A stretch of 64,000 nt of DNA, taken from NCBI RefSeq assembly GCF_001590795.1, contig NZ_JXDL01000001.1, positions 3,583,780-3,647,779 of the forward strand, in the 5' to 3' direction. Under the pieces are notes generated by a model. That model did not search any database and was not told the origin of the DNA. It saw nothing but the letters and a program-made list of their open reading frames with translations. The DNA comes from Bradyrhizobium sp. AT1 (GTDB taxonomy: Bacteria; Pseudomonadota; Alphaproteobacteria; Rhizobiales; Xanthobacteraceae). Both the position numbers and the translations under genes were made by a program. Positions 36,556-45,196 of the stretch are shown in pieces. How positions within the stretch are numbered: position 1 is the stretch's first letter; every line of letters begins with the position of its first letter.

Positions 36556-37446
36556 ATGATGAAGATCGACAAAGCCCCGGTGCCCCTGATCGTCCCCAAC
36601 CCGGACGACCCGCGCCTGACCCAAAGCGTGACCGGGACCGACCAGACCGGCGCCAGGGTCGAGATCAAGGTGCCGATGGAACGGCCGCTGACGCTCTACC
36701 TGAATGCTCAGGAGATCGTCACCATGATGACGATCGGCGACTATCCGGAATATCTGGCGCTCGGCTATCTCTTGAACCAGAACATGCTGAAATATAATGA
36801 CGCCGTCACCGAGGTCGAATACGACGACGACCTCCAGGTTGTCGTCGTGCGCACTGAACACCACACCAATTTCGAAGCCAAGCTGAAGAAGCGCACGCAG
36901 ACCTCGGGCTGCGCGCAGGGCACCGCCTTCGGCGATCTGCTGGAGGCGGTCGAGAGCGTCGCACTGCCGAAGGCGGAGCTGCGCACCTCCTGGCTGTACC
37001 AGATGACGCAAACCATCAACACCATGCCCTCGCTCTATCTCGAGGCTGGCGCGATCCACGGCTGCGTGTTGTGCAAGGAAGGCGCTCCGCTCTGCTACAC
37101 CGAGGATGTCGGCCGCCACAACGCCGTCGACAAGATCGCGGGCTGGATGTACCGCCACGGCGTCGATCCCGGCGACAAGATCCTCTACACCACGGGGCGC
37201 CTCACCTCCGAGATGGTGATCAAGACGGTCCGGATGGGCATTCCTATTCTGGTGTCGCGCTCCGGCTTCACCGCCTGGGGCGTCGATCTTGCGCGGCAAG
37301 TGGGCTTGACGCTGGTCGGCCGCACGCGGGGAAAACGCTTCATCGCACTCGCGGGCGAGGAGCGTATCGTCTACGACCAGGACCTCGCTTACGTCGAGGA
37401 AGAGTCGGCGAAGCACAAGCGCAAGGGTGAACGTGGTGACGACTGA
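36556..37446 (+). CDS. fdhD: Formate dehydrogenase accessory sulfurtransferase FdhD
   Basis: 296 residues. FdhD carries sulfur from a cysteine desulfurase to the metal cofactor of formate dehydrogenases and is needed for activity. Conserved stretches [45 protein letters not shown] and [14 protein letters not shown] [14 protein letters not shown]. The usual CxxC loop reads SGCAQG: only the first cysteine is kept, the one considered essential. Overlaps mobA by 20 bases, so the two are coupled. Confidence 0.95.
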   Translation: MMKIDKAPVPLIVPNPDDPRLTQSVTGTDQTGARVEIKVPMERPLTLYLNAQEIVTMMTIGDYPEYLALGYLLNQNMLKYNDAVTEVEYDDDLQVVVVRTEHHTNFEAKLKKRTQTSGCAQGTAFGDLLEAVESVALPKAELRTSWLYQMTQTINTMPSLYLEAGAIHGCVLCKEGAPLCYTEDVGRHNAVDKIAGWMYRHGVDPGDKILYTTGRLTSEMVIKTVRMGIPILVSRSGFTAWGVDLARQVGLTLVGRTRGKRFIALAGEERIVYDQDLAYVEEESAKHKRKGERGDD

Positions 37447-38083
37447 ATTTCCGGCCACGCAAGGTGTGCTGCTCGCCGGCGGTCTCGCCCGCCGCATGGG
37501 CGGCGGCGACAAGCCGATGCGCACCATCGGCGGCCGCACCATTTTGGAACGCGTGATCGCGCGCCTGAAACCTCAATGCAGCGGACTGATCCTCAACGCC
37601 AACGGCGATCCCGCGCGTTTCGCTTCCTTCGGCCTCGAGGTCGTCCCGGACGACGTCCCGGGCTTTCCCGGCCCGCTCGCCGGCATCCTTGCCGCGCTCG
37701 ACTGGACCGCGGCAAAACGTCCGAACGTCGAATGGGTGCTCAGCGCCGCCGGCGACTGCCCGTTCCTGCCGCGCGATCTCGTCACGCGCCTGCACGAGGC
37801 GCGAAGTCGCGAGAATGCGCAGCTTGCGGTCGCCGCCTCAGGCGAGCAGACCCATCCGGTGATCGGCCTGTGGCGCGTCGCCTTGCGCGACGAGTTGCGC
37901 CACGCGCTCGTCGTCGAGGACCTTCGCAAGATCGACCGCTGGACGGCGCGCTATCCGCTGGCCACCGTGACATGGCCCGCCGAGCCGCTCGATCCGTTCT
38001 TCAACGCCAATACGATCGAGGATATCGCCGAAGCCGAACGGCTGGCGGCGCTGGATGATGTTGACCGAACTTCGGGCGACTGA
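37427..38083 (+). CDS. mobA: Molybdenum cofactor guanylyltransferase MobA, with replaced C-terminus
   Basis: 218 residues from a GTG start. Joins GMP to molybdopterin. GTP-binding [17 protein letters not shown] near the N-terminus, [29 protein letters not shown] and [15 protein letters not shown]. The last residues (DDVDRTSGD) differ from the second copy of the 3' end at 39440-39607 (DDAA), which sits at the original junction with the next gene. So the present end seems to have come with the inserted TIR segment. It should still be functional. Confidence 0.93.
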   Translation: MNVVTTEFPATQGVLLAGGLARRMGGGDKPMRTIGGRTILERVIARLKPQCSGLILNANGDPARFASFGLEVVPDDVPGFPGPLAGILAALDWTAAKRPNVEWVLSAAGDCPFLPRDLVTRLHEARSRENAQLAVAASGEQTHPVIGLWRVALRDELRHALVVEDLRKIDRWTARYPLATVTWPAEPLDPFFNANTIEDIAEAERLAALDDVDRTSGD

Positions 38084-39439
38084 TTCTGCCGAATAGGTCC
38101 CAAATGAAATAGAATAACCGCCCCCCAGACCCGGGCTCACGAAATTCCAATCAGCGCTTGGCTGAGATTCCAGATCACGGGTCCCCTTCCGCGCTTGTCT
38201 GCAAGATGCTGCAATACCATCTGCGGGTAGATAAATTTGTCGATCGCCGCAGGACCGATATCGCCAAAATCACCTGGTACACCGTGATATCCTTCAAGCG
38301 CCTCAGTTTCCTTGCGATCCAGCCAAACGTGATAATAGGGACTCCGGCTGGCATTTTCCTTTTTCCAAAAATCAACCGGCCTAACGTATTCAACCTCAAA
38401 AAACACTGCAGCGTCCACGTTCGATGTAAGACCGCCCGATCGCCAAGTTCTCCCGTATTCGAGAACTTCGGAATCCGGGCTCTGCATTTGCCACAGAGTG
38501 TAGGCGTTCCGCGCACGGAGTATTCGCGCAAACCAATAGATGGCGTCGACATCGGGATGATTTGCAAGGAATAGACATATGCCTTCGGCTAGAAATCTAT
38601 CGTTCCGCGTGATGTCGCTCAATGCTCCGCGAAGTGCGCTTTCAAGCTCCGGCGAGTAATACCGATCTTCCGAAATATTGTCTATCCTAGAATGGAGCCG
38701 CTCTAAGAGCAATTCGGCGTCTTTATCCTCGTTCATAACGATCTGCGCAGGATCCAGCTTCAGATGTCCTTGCCTTCCCCCAATGTGATCGATCGCTTTC
38801 CGAAGCGAGACACAGTCGAGATTGACCTCACGGGTAAAGCTTAAACATAGCTGCTCTCTTTCCAGCGGAACGGCCAATTCTCGGCATCCATTGGATTCTA
38901 GAATTCGGACCACTCTACCCAAAGGAGACGAGAAAGAAGTCGAGAAGTCCGCGTACAATCGATCAGCTACTTTCAAAGGCGCCTGACAATCATCAATCTT
39001 TATCGGGACGAGGAATTTCCGTCCAACTTGCTCCTCTCTCGACAGCGCTGCGTTCAATTCCCGATTTACCCAGCCGGAGTCGATGGCATGCCGGGAAACA
39101 ACGAGAAGAACCATGCTGCTGCTGTCTATGCCATCATAGATCCTGTCCGTCAGGGAATCGCCCAACTCCAGTTTCCAGGAGTCGAGCCAGACTGGAAATC
39201 CTTCAGAGGCCAATGCGGATGCGAGGCGCTTTACAAATGGCTTGTCGTTGGAAGAGTGTGAAATGAACACATTAGACATACGGACATCCCCAGAGTGAAT
39301 TGAGCGCCGAACTCCCCTTTTACGATAGAATGATCTTGCTCGCAATCTAGCCTAAAGCACATCACTGATGCCTTTAAAAAAGTGCGCCTCCGTCGACATT
39401 TTGTATTGCGCTTTGCTGGGCTAGACGTCGGCGTAAAGT
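38066..39439. mobile_element. TIR-gene insertion in the mobA 3' end
   Basis: About 1.4 kb bounded by two copies of the last 159 bases of mobA (37901-38059 and 39440-39598, 15 differences, about 90 % identity). It holds one gene, TIR, of lower GC than the flanks. No integrase or transposase is present. The layout is as if an element carrying its own mobA end recombined into the gene. Boundaries are approximate. Confidence 0.55.
38137..39279 (-). CDS. TIR-domain protein, probable antiphage/NADase effector
   Basis: 380 residues from the ATG at 39279. Residues 1-125 form a TIR domain: VFISHSSNDKPFVKRLASAL start, WLDSWKLELGDSL, and SRHAIDSGWVNRELNAAL with Trp70 and Glu74 (WxxxE), where Glu74 matches the catalytic NADase glutamate. 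Residues 130-380 match no family I know; they are mixed alpha/beta and rich in Tyr/Trp near 260-350, and may sense the trigger. Codon use is AT-richer than its neighbours, a sign of transfer. No partner gene such as SIR2, Thoeris ThsA or STAND NTPase is adjacent. Confidence 0.88.
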   Translation of the reverse strand: MSNVFISHSSNDKPFVKRLASALASEGFPVWLDSWKLELGDSLTDRIYDGIDSSSMVLLVVSRHAIDSGWVNRELNAALSREEQVGRKFLVPIKIDDCQAPLKVADRLYADFSTSFSSPLGRVVRILESNGCRELAVPLEREQLCLSFTREVNLDCVSLRKAIDHIGGRQGHLKLDPAQIVMNEDKDAELLLERLHSRIDNISEDRYYSPELESALRGALSDITRNDRFLAEGICLFLANHPDVDAIYWFARILRARNAYTLWQMQSPDSEVLEYGRTWRSGGLTSNVDAAVFFEVEYVRPVDFWKKENASRSPYYHVWLDRKETEALEGYHGVPGDFGDIGPAAIDKFIYPQMVLQHLADKRGRGPVIWNLSQALIGIS

Positions 39440-39607
39440 CACGCGCTGGTCGTCGAGGACCTCCGCAAGATCGACCGCTGGACCGCGCGCTACCCGCTCG
39501 CGACGGTGAATTGGCCGACCGAGCCGCTCGATCCGTTCTTCAACGCCAATACGGTCGAGGATATCGCCGAGGCCGAACGGCTGGCGGCGCTGGACGACGC
39601 GGCTTAA
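39440..39607 (+). pseudogene. Displaced native 3' end of mobA
   Basis: Codes in frame for [10 protein letters not shown]...LAALDDAA and a stop at 39605-39607, matching residues 159-211 of MobA at about 90 % nucleotide identity with mostly silent changes. It has no start. Its stop overlaps the stop of the convergent gene (39604-39606), the compact arrangement expected for the original locus. So this copy is likely native and the one now fused to mobA the incoming copy. Confidence 0.85.
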
Positions 39608-39915
39608 CGCTTCGGGAATTCGTTGAGAAGCTGTGCCCAGACGACTGCAAAGGCAATCAGCCCGCAAAGGCCGATGACCGTGGTCAGGCGCGGCAGCCGG
39701 TTGAGCGCGACCAGCAGCCAGGCCGGCAGAAAGAAAAGCCCGAAGATCGCGCCCAGCGGGAACGTTGCGAGCCATTGAAAGCCGGTGCCATCGCCGGGCG
39801 GCACGTGGGCGATCGCGTAGAAAGTATAGAGCCAGAACAGCGTGCCGACCGCCGCCACGAGGGCGCCGATCTTGCGGAAGTTCAGGGGTATCGACGCGCT
39901 CATGACCTCGCTCAT
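39604..39915 (-). CDS. Small integral membrane protein, hypothetical
   Basis: 103 residues (or 99 from the ATG at 39903). Three hydrophobic helices: about 13-33 ([20 protein letters not shown]), 50-68 ([18 protein letters not shown]) and 78-95 ([19 protein letters not shown]). No motif seen. Convergent with the mobA remnant; the stop codons overlap by 2 bases. Confidence 0.7.
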   Translation of the reverse strand: MSEVMSASIPLNFRKIGALVAAVGTLFWLYTFYAIAHVPPGDGTGFQWLATFPLGAIFGLFFLPAWLLVALNRLPRLTTVIGLCGLIAFAVVWAQLLNEFPKR

Positions 39916-39976
39916 GCCACTTGGTCGCGGCGACGTTTATCCGGGTTCATCACGAACCGGGACGCGCAGAGGCCGT

Positions 39977-41938
39977 CTAGGCGGGGCGAAATCCCGCCCG
40001 CTCCAGTGCCGCACGCGCCTCGTCCGAGCCAAGCGCATCGAGAAACGCCTGCACCGCCGCCCGGTCCTTGCGCGCCCTCACCACCGCAAAATCATAATGC
40101 TCTTCCGCGAGCGGAATGAAGCCGAGGCCGACGGTATGAGCGACCGGCGCAATGGTCATGCCCCAGTCCGCGCGTTGCTGCGCGACGGCGGCGGCGACCG
40201 CGTTGTGCGAGCGCGGCTGGTTCCAATAGCCTTCCGGGCGCGCGCCGCCGAGCAGGCGATCGATCAAGATGCGAGTGCCGGCACCCTGATTGCGATTGAC
40301 CATGATGCATGCGGGATCGGTGAGCGCAGCAGCGACGGCCTCTTTCGCACCAAGGCCCTCGAAACGCCCGTCGCCCTTGCGGAAGACGATGCCCTGCATC
40401 CGCCGCCAGCCGGGTACGAGCTCGAGTCCCTCGACGAGATAGGGTGTGTTGTAAGTCTCGCTCTTGTCGTCGAACAGATGGATCGGCGCGAGATCGCATT
40501 CACCGCGCTTTGCGGCTGCAAGTCCGCCGAGGCTGCCGACGGCGATCGATCGCACGGTGAGCCCGGCATGCGCAAGCTTAGCCGTGACGAGATCGAGGCC
40601 GGTGCAATGGCTGCCGACGATGACGAGATCGGGCACGCGCACATGCGGTGTGAACAGCGTCACCTCGGCTTCAGTCCCGGCCGGCATCTGGTCGGCCAGC
40701 GCATCGATGCGCAGGAAGCCGTCGGTCTGCGCGAAGGACGTGATCGCACCGGATCCCTTGCCGGAGGGATAGGCGATCAGACCGTCGCGGCCATCGACCA
40801 GCGAGACCATGACGAATTCGGTACGGCCGAGCTCGGATGAAATACGCACCGGCACGGTCGCGCTGACCTTGGCATCGGAGCGCGGCGGCAGGCCGGCCAG
40901 TTTGCGCAGCACCGGCACGATCATGTCGTGGAAGGTGAACATCGCCGAGGTCGGAAAGCCCGGAAGGATCACCACCGGCTTGCCATCGCACACCGCAAGG
41001 CACAGCGGCTTGCCCGGCTTGAGCGCAACGCCATGCGCGATGATGCCGGGCTGGCCGAGACGGCCGATGATGCGGTGGGACAAATCGCCCGCGCCTTTCG
41101 AGGTGCCGCCTGACAGCACCAGCATGTCGGCGTCCGCCAGCGCGCGGCGCATGGCCGCCTCGAGCTTGGCTTCATCGTCGGGAATGGCGCCAAGGAAGAT
41201 CGCCTCGCCGCCGTTCTCGTCGATCGCGGCCGTGACGATCGCACCATTGGTGTCGTAGATCCCGGCAGGCGCGAGCGGCTGGCCCGGCTGAACCAATTCG
41301 TCGCCGGTGGAGATCACGGCGACACGCGGCTTGCGCGCCACCGTCACCTCGGCGACGCCGCAGGCCGCCAGCATGCCGATCTCGCGCGAGCCGATGATGG
41401 TGCCGGCGCGCAGCAGCGCCTCGCCGCGCGCAATGTCGGAGCCGGCATACGACACGAATTGACCCGGCGAGACCGCGCGACGGACCTCGATCGCATCCGA
41501 CCCTGCCGGCTGGGTGTGCTCGACCATGACGACGGCATCGGCACCGCGCGGCAGCGGGCCGCCGGTGGCAATCGGCGTTGCGGTTCCAGTCGCTACTTGA
41601 AGCCTCGGCGCGGTGCCGCAATGGATGATTTCACCATTCAACGCGAGACCCACGGCAGTGCCCTCCCCCGCGGAAGCAAGGTCGGCGGCGCGCACGGCAA
41701 AGCCGTCGACATTGGAGCGGTCGAACGGCGGCACGTCGATCGGCGCCGTAATGTCTTCGGCGAGCGCTGCACCGAGCGCGGCAGCGAGCTTGCGCGCCTC
41801 ACGCGGAAGCGCGCGCGGGAACAACGCCGCCTCGAAACGCGCCAGCGCCTCCTCCCGCGACAGGATCTTGAGGAATTGCTCCTGTTCGAGCGCGCTGCGG
41901 TCTGGCGGTCTTGGGATCATCGTCATGCCGGAACCCAT
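39977..41938 (-). CDS. MoeA fused to a periplasmic-binding-like (PBP) domain
   Basis: 653 residues. Residues 1-425 are a full MoeA (DRSNVDGFAVRAADL, VISTGDEL, LSGGTSKGAGDLSH, ILPGFPTSAMFTFHD). Residues 432-650 are a PBP-like domain starting LVIVGSHCTGLDLVTAKLA, with MVNRNQGAGTRILIDRL, the same kind of domain as in the regulator at 44201. Such fusions are found in alphaproteobacteria and archaea and may sense or load the oxyanion for cofactor insertion. No signal peptide, so cytoplasmic. One base separates it from the upstream MoeA-like gene. Confidence 0.92.
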   Translation of the reverse strand: MGSGMTMIPRPPDRSALEQEQFLKILSREEALARFEAALFPRALPREARKLAAALGAALAEDITAPIDVPPFDRSNVDGFAVRAADLASAGEGTAVGLALNGEIIHCGTAPRLQVATGTATPIATGGPLPRGADAVVMVEHTQPAGSDAIEVRRAVSPGQFVSYAGSDIARGEALLRAGTIIGSREIGMLAACGVAEVTVARKPRVAVISTGDELVQPGQPLAPAGIYDTNGAIVTAAIDENGGEAIFLGAIPDDEAKLEAAMRRALADADMLVLSGGTSKGAGDLSHRIIGRLGQPGIIAHGVALKPGKPLCLAVCDGKPVVILPGFPTSAMFTFHDMIVPVLRKLAGLPPRSDAKVSATVPVRISSELGRTEFVMVSLVDGRDGLIAYPSGKGSGAITSFAQTDGFLRIDALADQMPAGTEAEVTLFTPHVRVPDLVIVGSHCTGLDLVTAKLAHAGLTVRSIAVGSLGGLAAAKRGECDLAPIHLFDDKSETYNTPYLVEGLELVPGWRRMQGIVFRKGDGRFEGLGAKEAVAAALTDPACIMVNRNQGAGTRILIDRLLGGARPEGYWNQPRSHNAVAAAVAQQRADWGMTIAPVAHTVGLGFIPLAEEHYDFAVVRARKDRAAVQAFLDALGSDEARAALERAGFRPA

Positions 41939-41939
41939 A

Positions 41940-43046
41940 TCATTCCCGCATCAGATAAGCATCGACCGGCTCACCCGCCGCAAATCCCTCGTGATTGCCG
42001 GGAATCAGCGACCATGCATCCGCACGGACAATCGCCTGAAGCGGCCATTCGCCCACGGCAAGCGGCCTCCATGTCTTGTGTTCCTCAGCCAGCAGCACGA
42101 CCTCGGCGATGCCGACGCTGGAGGCGATCTTGCGTGATAGCGGCAAGGTCACCTGCCGGCGGGCGTGCCGCGCCGACAGGCGATCGACGAGCGGCAGCAC
42201 CATCGCGAGCCAGGCCGCAAGCGCAGCATCGGGCGAGCCTGGCAAGGCGACCACGGGAACCTGTCCGAGCCGTCCGACCGCGACAGTGCGTCCAGGCTGG
42301 AGCGCAACGCCATGGGCCGTCACCTCGCCGCGCCGGACCAAGGCTGCCACAGTGGCATCCCGGCGGCCGACGCCGCTGCCGCCGACCGTCAGCAGGACAT
42401 CGCAAGAGGAGGCGTCAAGCGCATCGGCAATCGATGCTTCATCGCGCGCATCGGCTTCGCGCATTTCCACATCCAGTCCCGCTGCGCGCGCGAGACCGGC
42501 GATCATGTGCATCGTGGCCGTTGCGTCCGGCACGTTGACGATGCGCAGCCGGGGCCGCCGCACGGCGAGCTTGTCCAAACCGGCAACGCGCGCGAGCAGC
42601 AGATCAGCCGCACCGACCGGATAACCCTCGGCGCCGGCACGCGTGCGTTCCGCGATGTCGCTGCCGGCGCGCCTGACGCCGTGCCCCGGCACGCCTTCCG
42701 CCAGCACCTGTACCAGCGGCCCGGACACCTCCACGGCGTCAGCATCGAGTACGCAATCGCATCCTGCCGGCATCGCTTCGCCGAACTCGACCCATTGCGG
42801 CACTTTCGTCAACGGCAGCGGCGAGTAAGACGACGCGCCGACGAGATCATTGGCGCAGACGGCCCAGCCGTCCGCGGCGGCAATGTCGTGCGGCGGATGG
42901 GCCGCAAGCAGCGGCGTGCCCGTCGCGATGCAGCCGGCCGCGTCGCTCAGTGGCAGCTCCACCGGGGCAAGCGGCGCGAGCCCGTCCAGCAATGCGGCGA
43001 GCGCGATCTCGAGCGGCGTCAGCGAGGGCGGCAGGCGCTGGGTCAT
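41940..43046 (-). CDS. MoeA-like molybdopterin-binding protein, divergent
   Basis: 368 residues from the ATG at 43046. Retains DGWAVCANDL, a molybdopterin-binding TVGGSGVGRRDATVAALV loop and ALPGSPDAALAAWLAM, but lacks other MoeA signatures such as the STGDEL segment, and the acidic residue after the G-loop is changed compared with the other two copies. Likely a specialised or partly degenerate MoeA paralogue acting with the MoeA-PBP protein, to which it is tightly linked. Confidence 0.85.
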   Translation of the reverse strand: MTQRLPPSLTPLEIALAALLDGLAPLAPVELPLSDAAGCIATGTPLLAAHPPHDIAAADGWAVCANDLVGASSYSPLPLTKVPQWVEFGEAMPAGCDCVLDADAVEVSGPLVQVLAEGVPGHGVRRAGSDIAERTRAGAEGYPVGAADLLLARVAGLDKLAVRRPRLRIVNVPDATATMHMIAGLARAAGLDVEMREADARDEASIADALDASSCDVLLTVGGSGVGRRDATVAALVRRGEVTAHGVALQPGRTVAVGRLGQVPVVALPGSPDAALAAWLAMVLPLVDRLSARHARRQVTLPLSRKIASSVGIAEVVLLAEEHKTWRPLAVGEWPLQAIVRADAWSLIPGNHEGFAAGEPVDAYLMRE

Positions 43047-43101
43047 GCGCCATGGTGGACCATGCATCGCCCGCTTTGGCAACCGCCGGCGATGCGGGCC
43101 G

Positions 43102-43929
43102 TTAGCCGCCCGACCGGTCCGAATTCGGAAAGAACAGTTGCTGCCCGTCGACCTTGTAGCCGGCGATCGCCGTCTGCCCCTCCGGCGAGGTCAGCCAGTC
43201 GATGAAGGTCTGCGCGAGATCCTTCTTCACGCTCGGAAACTTCTCGGGGTTCACCAGCATCACGCCGTACTGATTGAGCAGCCTCCGGTCACCCTCGACG
43301 ACGATGTCGAGATCGCCGCGATCCCTGAACGAGATCCAGCTGCCGCGATCCGACAGCACATAGGCATTCGCGGCGCGCGCGGCGTCGAGGGCCGAGGTCA
43401 TGCCCTGCGCGGCCTCGCGGTACCAGGCGCCCTTGGCGGCGCCGATGTCGATGCCGGCGACGATCCAGAGCGCGAGCTCCGCGGCGTGGGTGCCCGACCG
43501 GTCGCCGCGCGTCACGAACGGCGCGCCCTTGGCTTCGATCGCCTTCAGCGCCGTCGCGATGTCCTTGCCCTTCACGGCCGCGGGATCGCTCTTGGGCCCG
43601 ATCAGCACATAGTCGTTGTACATCACGTTGAAGCGCTTCACGCCAAATCCGTCGGCGACGAATTTCTCCTCCTGCGGCCGCGCATGCATCAGCACGACAT
43701 CGGCCTCGCCCCGTCGCGGTCCGTTCAGCACCTCGTCGGCCCGCCGCGCGATCACGGTCACCTCGATGCCGGTCTTGTCGCGGAAGATCGGCAGCAGATA
43801 GTCGAGCAGGCCGGACTCCTGTGTCGCGGTCGTCGTGGCGAGGACGATGCTGCGGTCCTCCGCGGATGACGCCGCAACGCCCGCGGTGAGGCCGCAGAAC
43901 AGCGCGAATGCAGCGAAGAGGCGGCCCAT
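43102..43929 (-). CDS. Tungstate/molybdate-type ABC substrate-binding protein (TupA-like)
   Basis: 275 residues, signal peptide 1-22 (cleavage near ASSAED). TupA features: SIVLATTTATQESGLLDYLLP, VTVIARRADEVLNG, RRGEADVVLMHARPQEEKFV, and FVTRGDRSGTHAAELALW. TupA binds tungstate with very high affinity in the periplasm. No tupB/tupC genes lie next to it. In this Mo/W region it supports tungsten use by the formate dehydrogenase. Start at the ATG preceding the hydrophobic core. Confidence 0.88.
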   Translation of the reverse strand: MGRLFAAFALFCGLTAGVAASSAEDRSIVLATTTATQESGLLDYLLPIFRDKTGIEVTVIARRADEVLNGPRRGEADVVLMHARPQEEKFVADGFGVKRFNVMYNDYVLIGPKSDPAAVKGKDIATALKAIEAKGAPFVTRGDRSGTHAAELALWIVAGIDIGAAKGAWYREAAQGMTSALDAARAANAYVLSDRGSWISFRDRGDLDIVVEGDRRLLNQYGVMLVNPEKFPSVKKDLAQTFIDWLTSPEGQTAIAGYKVDGQQLFFPNSDRSGG

Positions 43930-44184
43930 GATCAGGTTCCCATTGGCTATGACGGCGTCATGATGATGATCGATTGCGCCGCACTCGTGACGCACTTGCG
44001 CCGATGCGTTCTGCAAATCGGGACATTTCGGCAAGCCTCGCGCCCTTTGAGACCGTTCACCAAAGCAGAAATCGCGTGTGCGGATGTGTTGCAAAGCAGC
44101 GAGATGATCGGGCATGGTCCCCGCTCACACGACAATTGAAATGCAGATTCCACCTGCGTCAGACGTCAAAAAGAAGCAAGAATT

Positions 44185-44198
44185 TGCATAGGAATGCA
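44185..44198. promoter_or_regulatory. Dyad overlapping the ribosome site of the HTH-PBP gene
   Basis: TGCAT-AGGA-ATGCA, a 5-bp dyad directly before the ATG at 44201; its spacer AGGA belongs to the Shine-Dalgarno region. It may be an autoregulatory site of the HTH protein. A related ATGCAG is at 44141-44146. The rest of 43930-44200 (271 bases) shows nothing definite. Confidence 0.35.
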
Positions 44199-44200
44199 GG

Positions 44201-45094
44201 ATGGAATTCCTGACGACCAGCGAAGCCGCCGATTACCTTCGGCTCGGCGAGCGCAAACTTTACGAACTCGTCACCACCGGCGCGATCCCCTGCACCAAGG
44301 TGACCGGGAAGTGGCTATTCCCGCGGCACGAACTCGATCTCTGGGTGCTGTCGGGCCTCGCACGTCCGGCCGGCATGCTGATCGCCGAGCCGCCGCCGGT
44401 GGTGGGCGGCAGCCAGGACGAACTCCTGGATTGGAGCCTGCGCGAGTCCGGATCCGGCCTGGGATTGATGAGCGAGGGCAGCATGCGCGGGCTCGAACGC
44501 CTGCAGCGCAACGAGGTGATGGCGGCGGCGGTGCACTTCCACGGCCTGGATGCGTCCGGCGATCTCGCCGGCGATGCCAGCATCGAAGCGCTGCGCGCGG
44601 CTCCCGACCTGCATGATACGGTGCTGGTGGCGTTCGTGCGCCGCGAGCAGGGTCTCGTGCTGCCGCAAGGCAATCCCAAGCAGCTGCACGGCCTCACCGA
44701 CGTGCTCGCACTCGGCGCCAGGATGGCGCTGCGGCACCAGGGCACGGGCGCGCAGATGCTGCTCGACGTGCTGTTGAAACGCGCGGGCGCCTCGACACGG
44801 GATTTGCGCCGGGCCGAGCCGCCATGCCTGACCGGCCCGGACCTTGCGGAGCTGGTCCGCGCCGGCCAGGCCGATTGCGGCATCGCGACCCGCGCCACCG
44901 CGCGCTCGGCCGGCCTCGATTTCGTGCCGCTGGTCTGGGAGAATTTTGACCTCGCGATGCGGCAGCGCAGCTATTTCCGCCCCGCCATGCAGGCGCTGCT
45001 CCGCTTCCTGAACGAACGGCGGCTGCGGCAGCGCGCCGAGGAGCTGACTGGCTACGATCCCTCGCCCGCAGGACAGATCCGCTTCGCAGCCTGA
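44201..45094 (+). CDS. HTH (excisionase-type) regulator with PBP-like domain
   Basis: 297 residues. Residues 1-50 are a MerR/excisionase-type helix-turn-helix (LTTSEAADYLRLGERKLYEL, then TKVTGKWLFPRHELD). Residues 85-280 are a PBP-like domain with GARMALRHQGTGAQMLLDVLL and ADCGIATRATARSAGLDFVPL. A ligand-responsive DNA-binding protein; divergent from the TupA-like gene, so tungstate, molybdate or a cofactor precursor is the likely ligand (inference). Confidence 0.88.
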   Translation: MEFLTTSEAADYLRLGERKLYELVTTGAIPCTKVTGKWLFPRHELDLWVLSGLARPAGMLIAEPPPVVGGSQDELLDWSLRESGSGLGLMSEGSMRGLERLQRNEVMAAAVHFHGLDASGDLAGDASIEALRAAPDLHDTVLVAFVRREQGLVLPQGNPKQLHGLTDVLALGARMALRHQGTGAQMLLDVLLKRAGASTRDLRRAEPPCLTGPDLAELVRAGQADCGIATRATARSAGLDFVPLVWENFDLAMRQRSYFRPAMQALLRFLNERRLRQRAEELTGYDPSPAGQIRFAA

Positions 45095-45196
45095 CATTGA
45101 CGCCCGCCCCAAAATAGTTGCAAAAGAAACCAATTCAGCCGGGGCCTACCCGGCAAAGCAACACCGGCCAACGCGCCGGATCAGGGGAGGACAAGC

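Noticed and set aside
37427..38083. mobA as a broken gene
   Set aside because: The frame is complete with all motifs; only the last few residues differ from the displaced copy.
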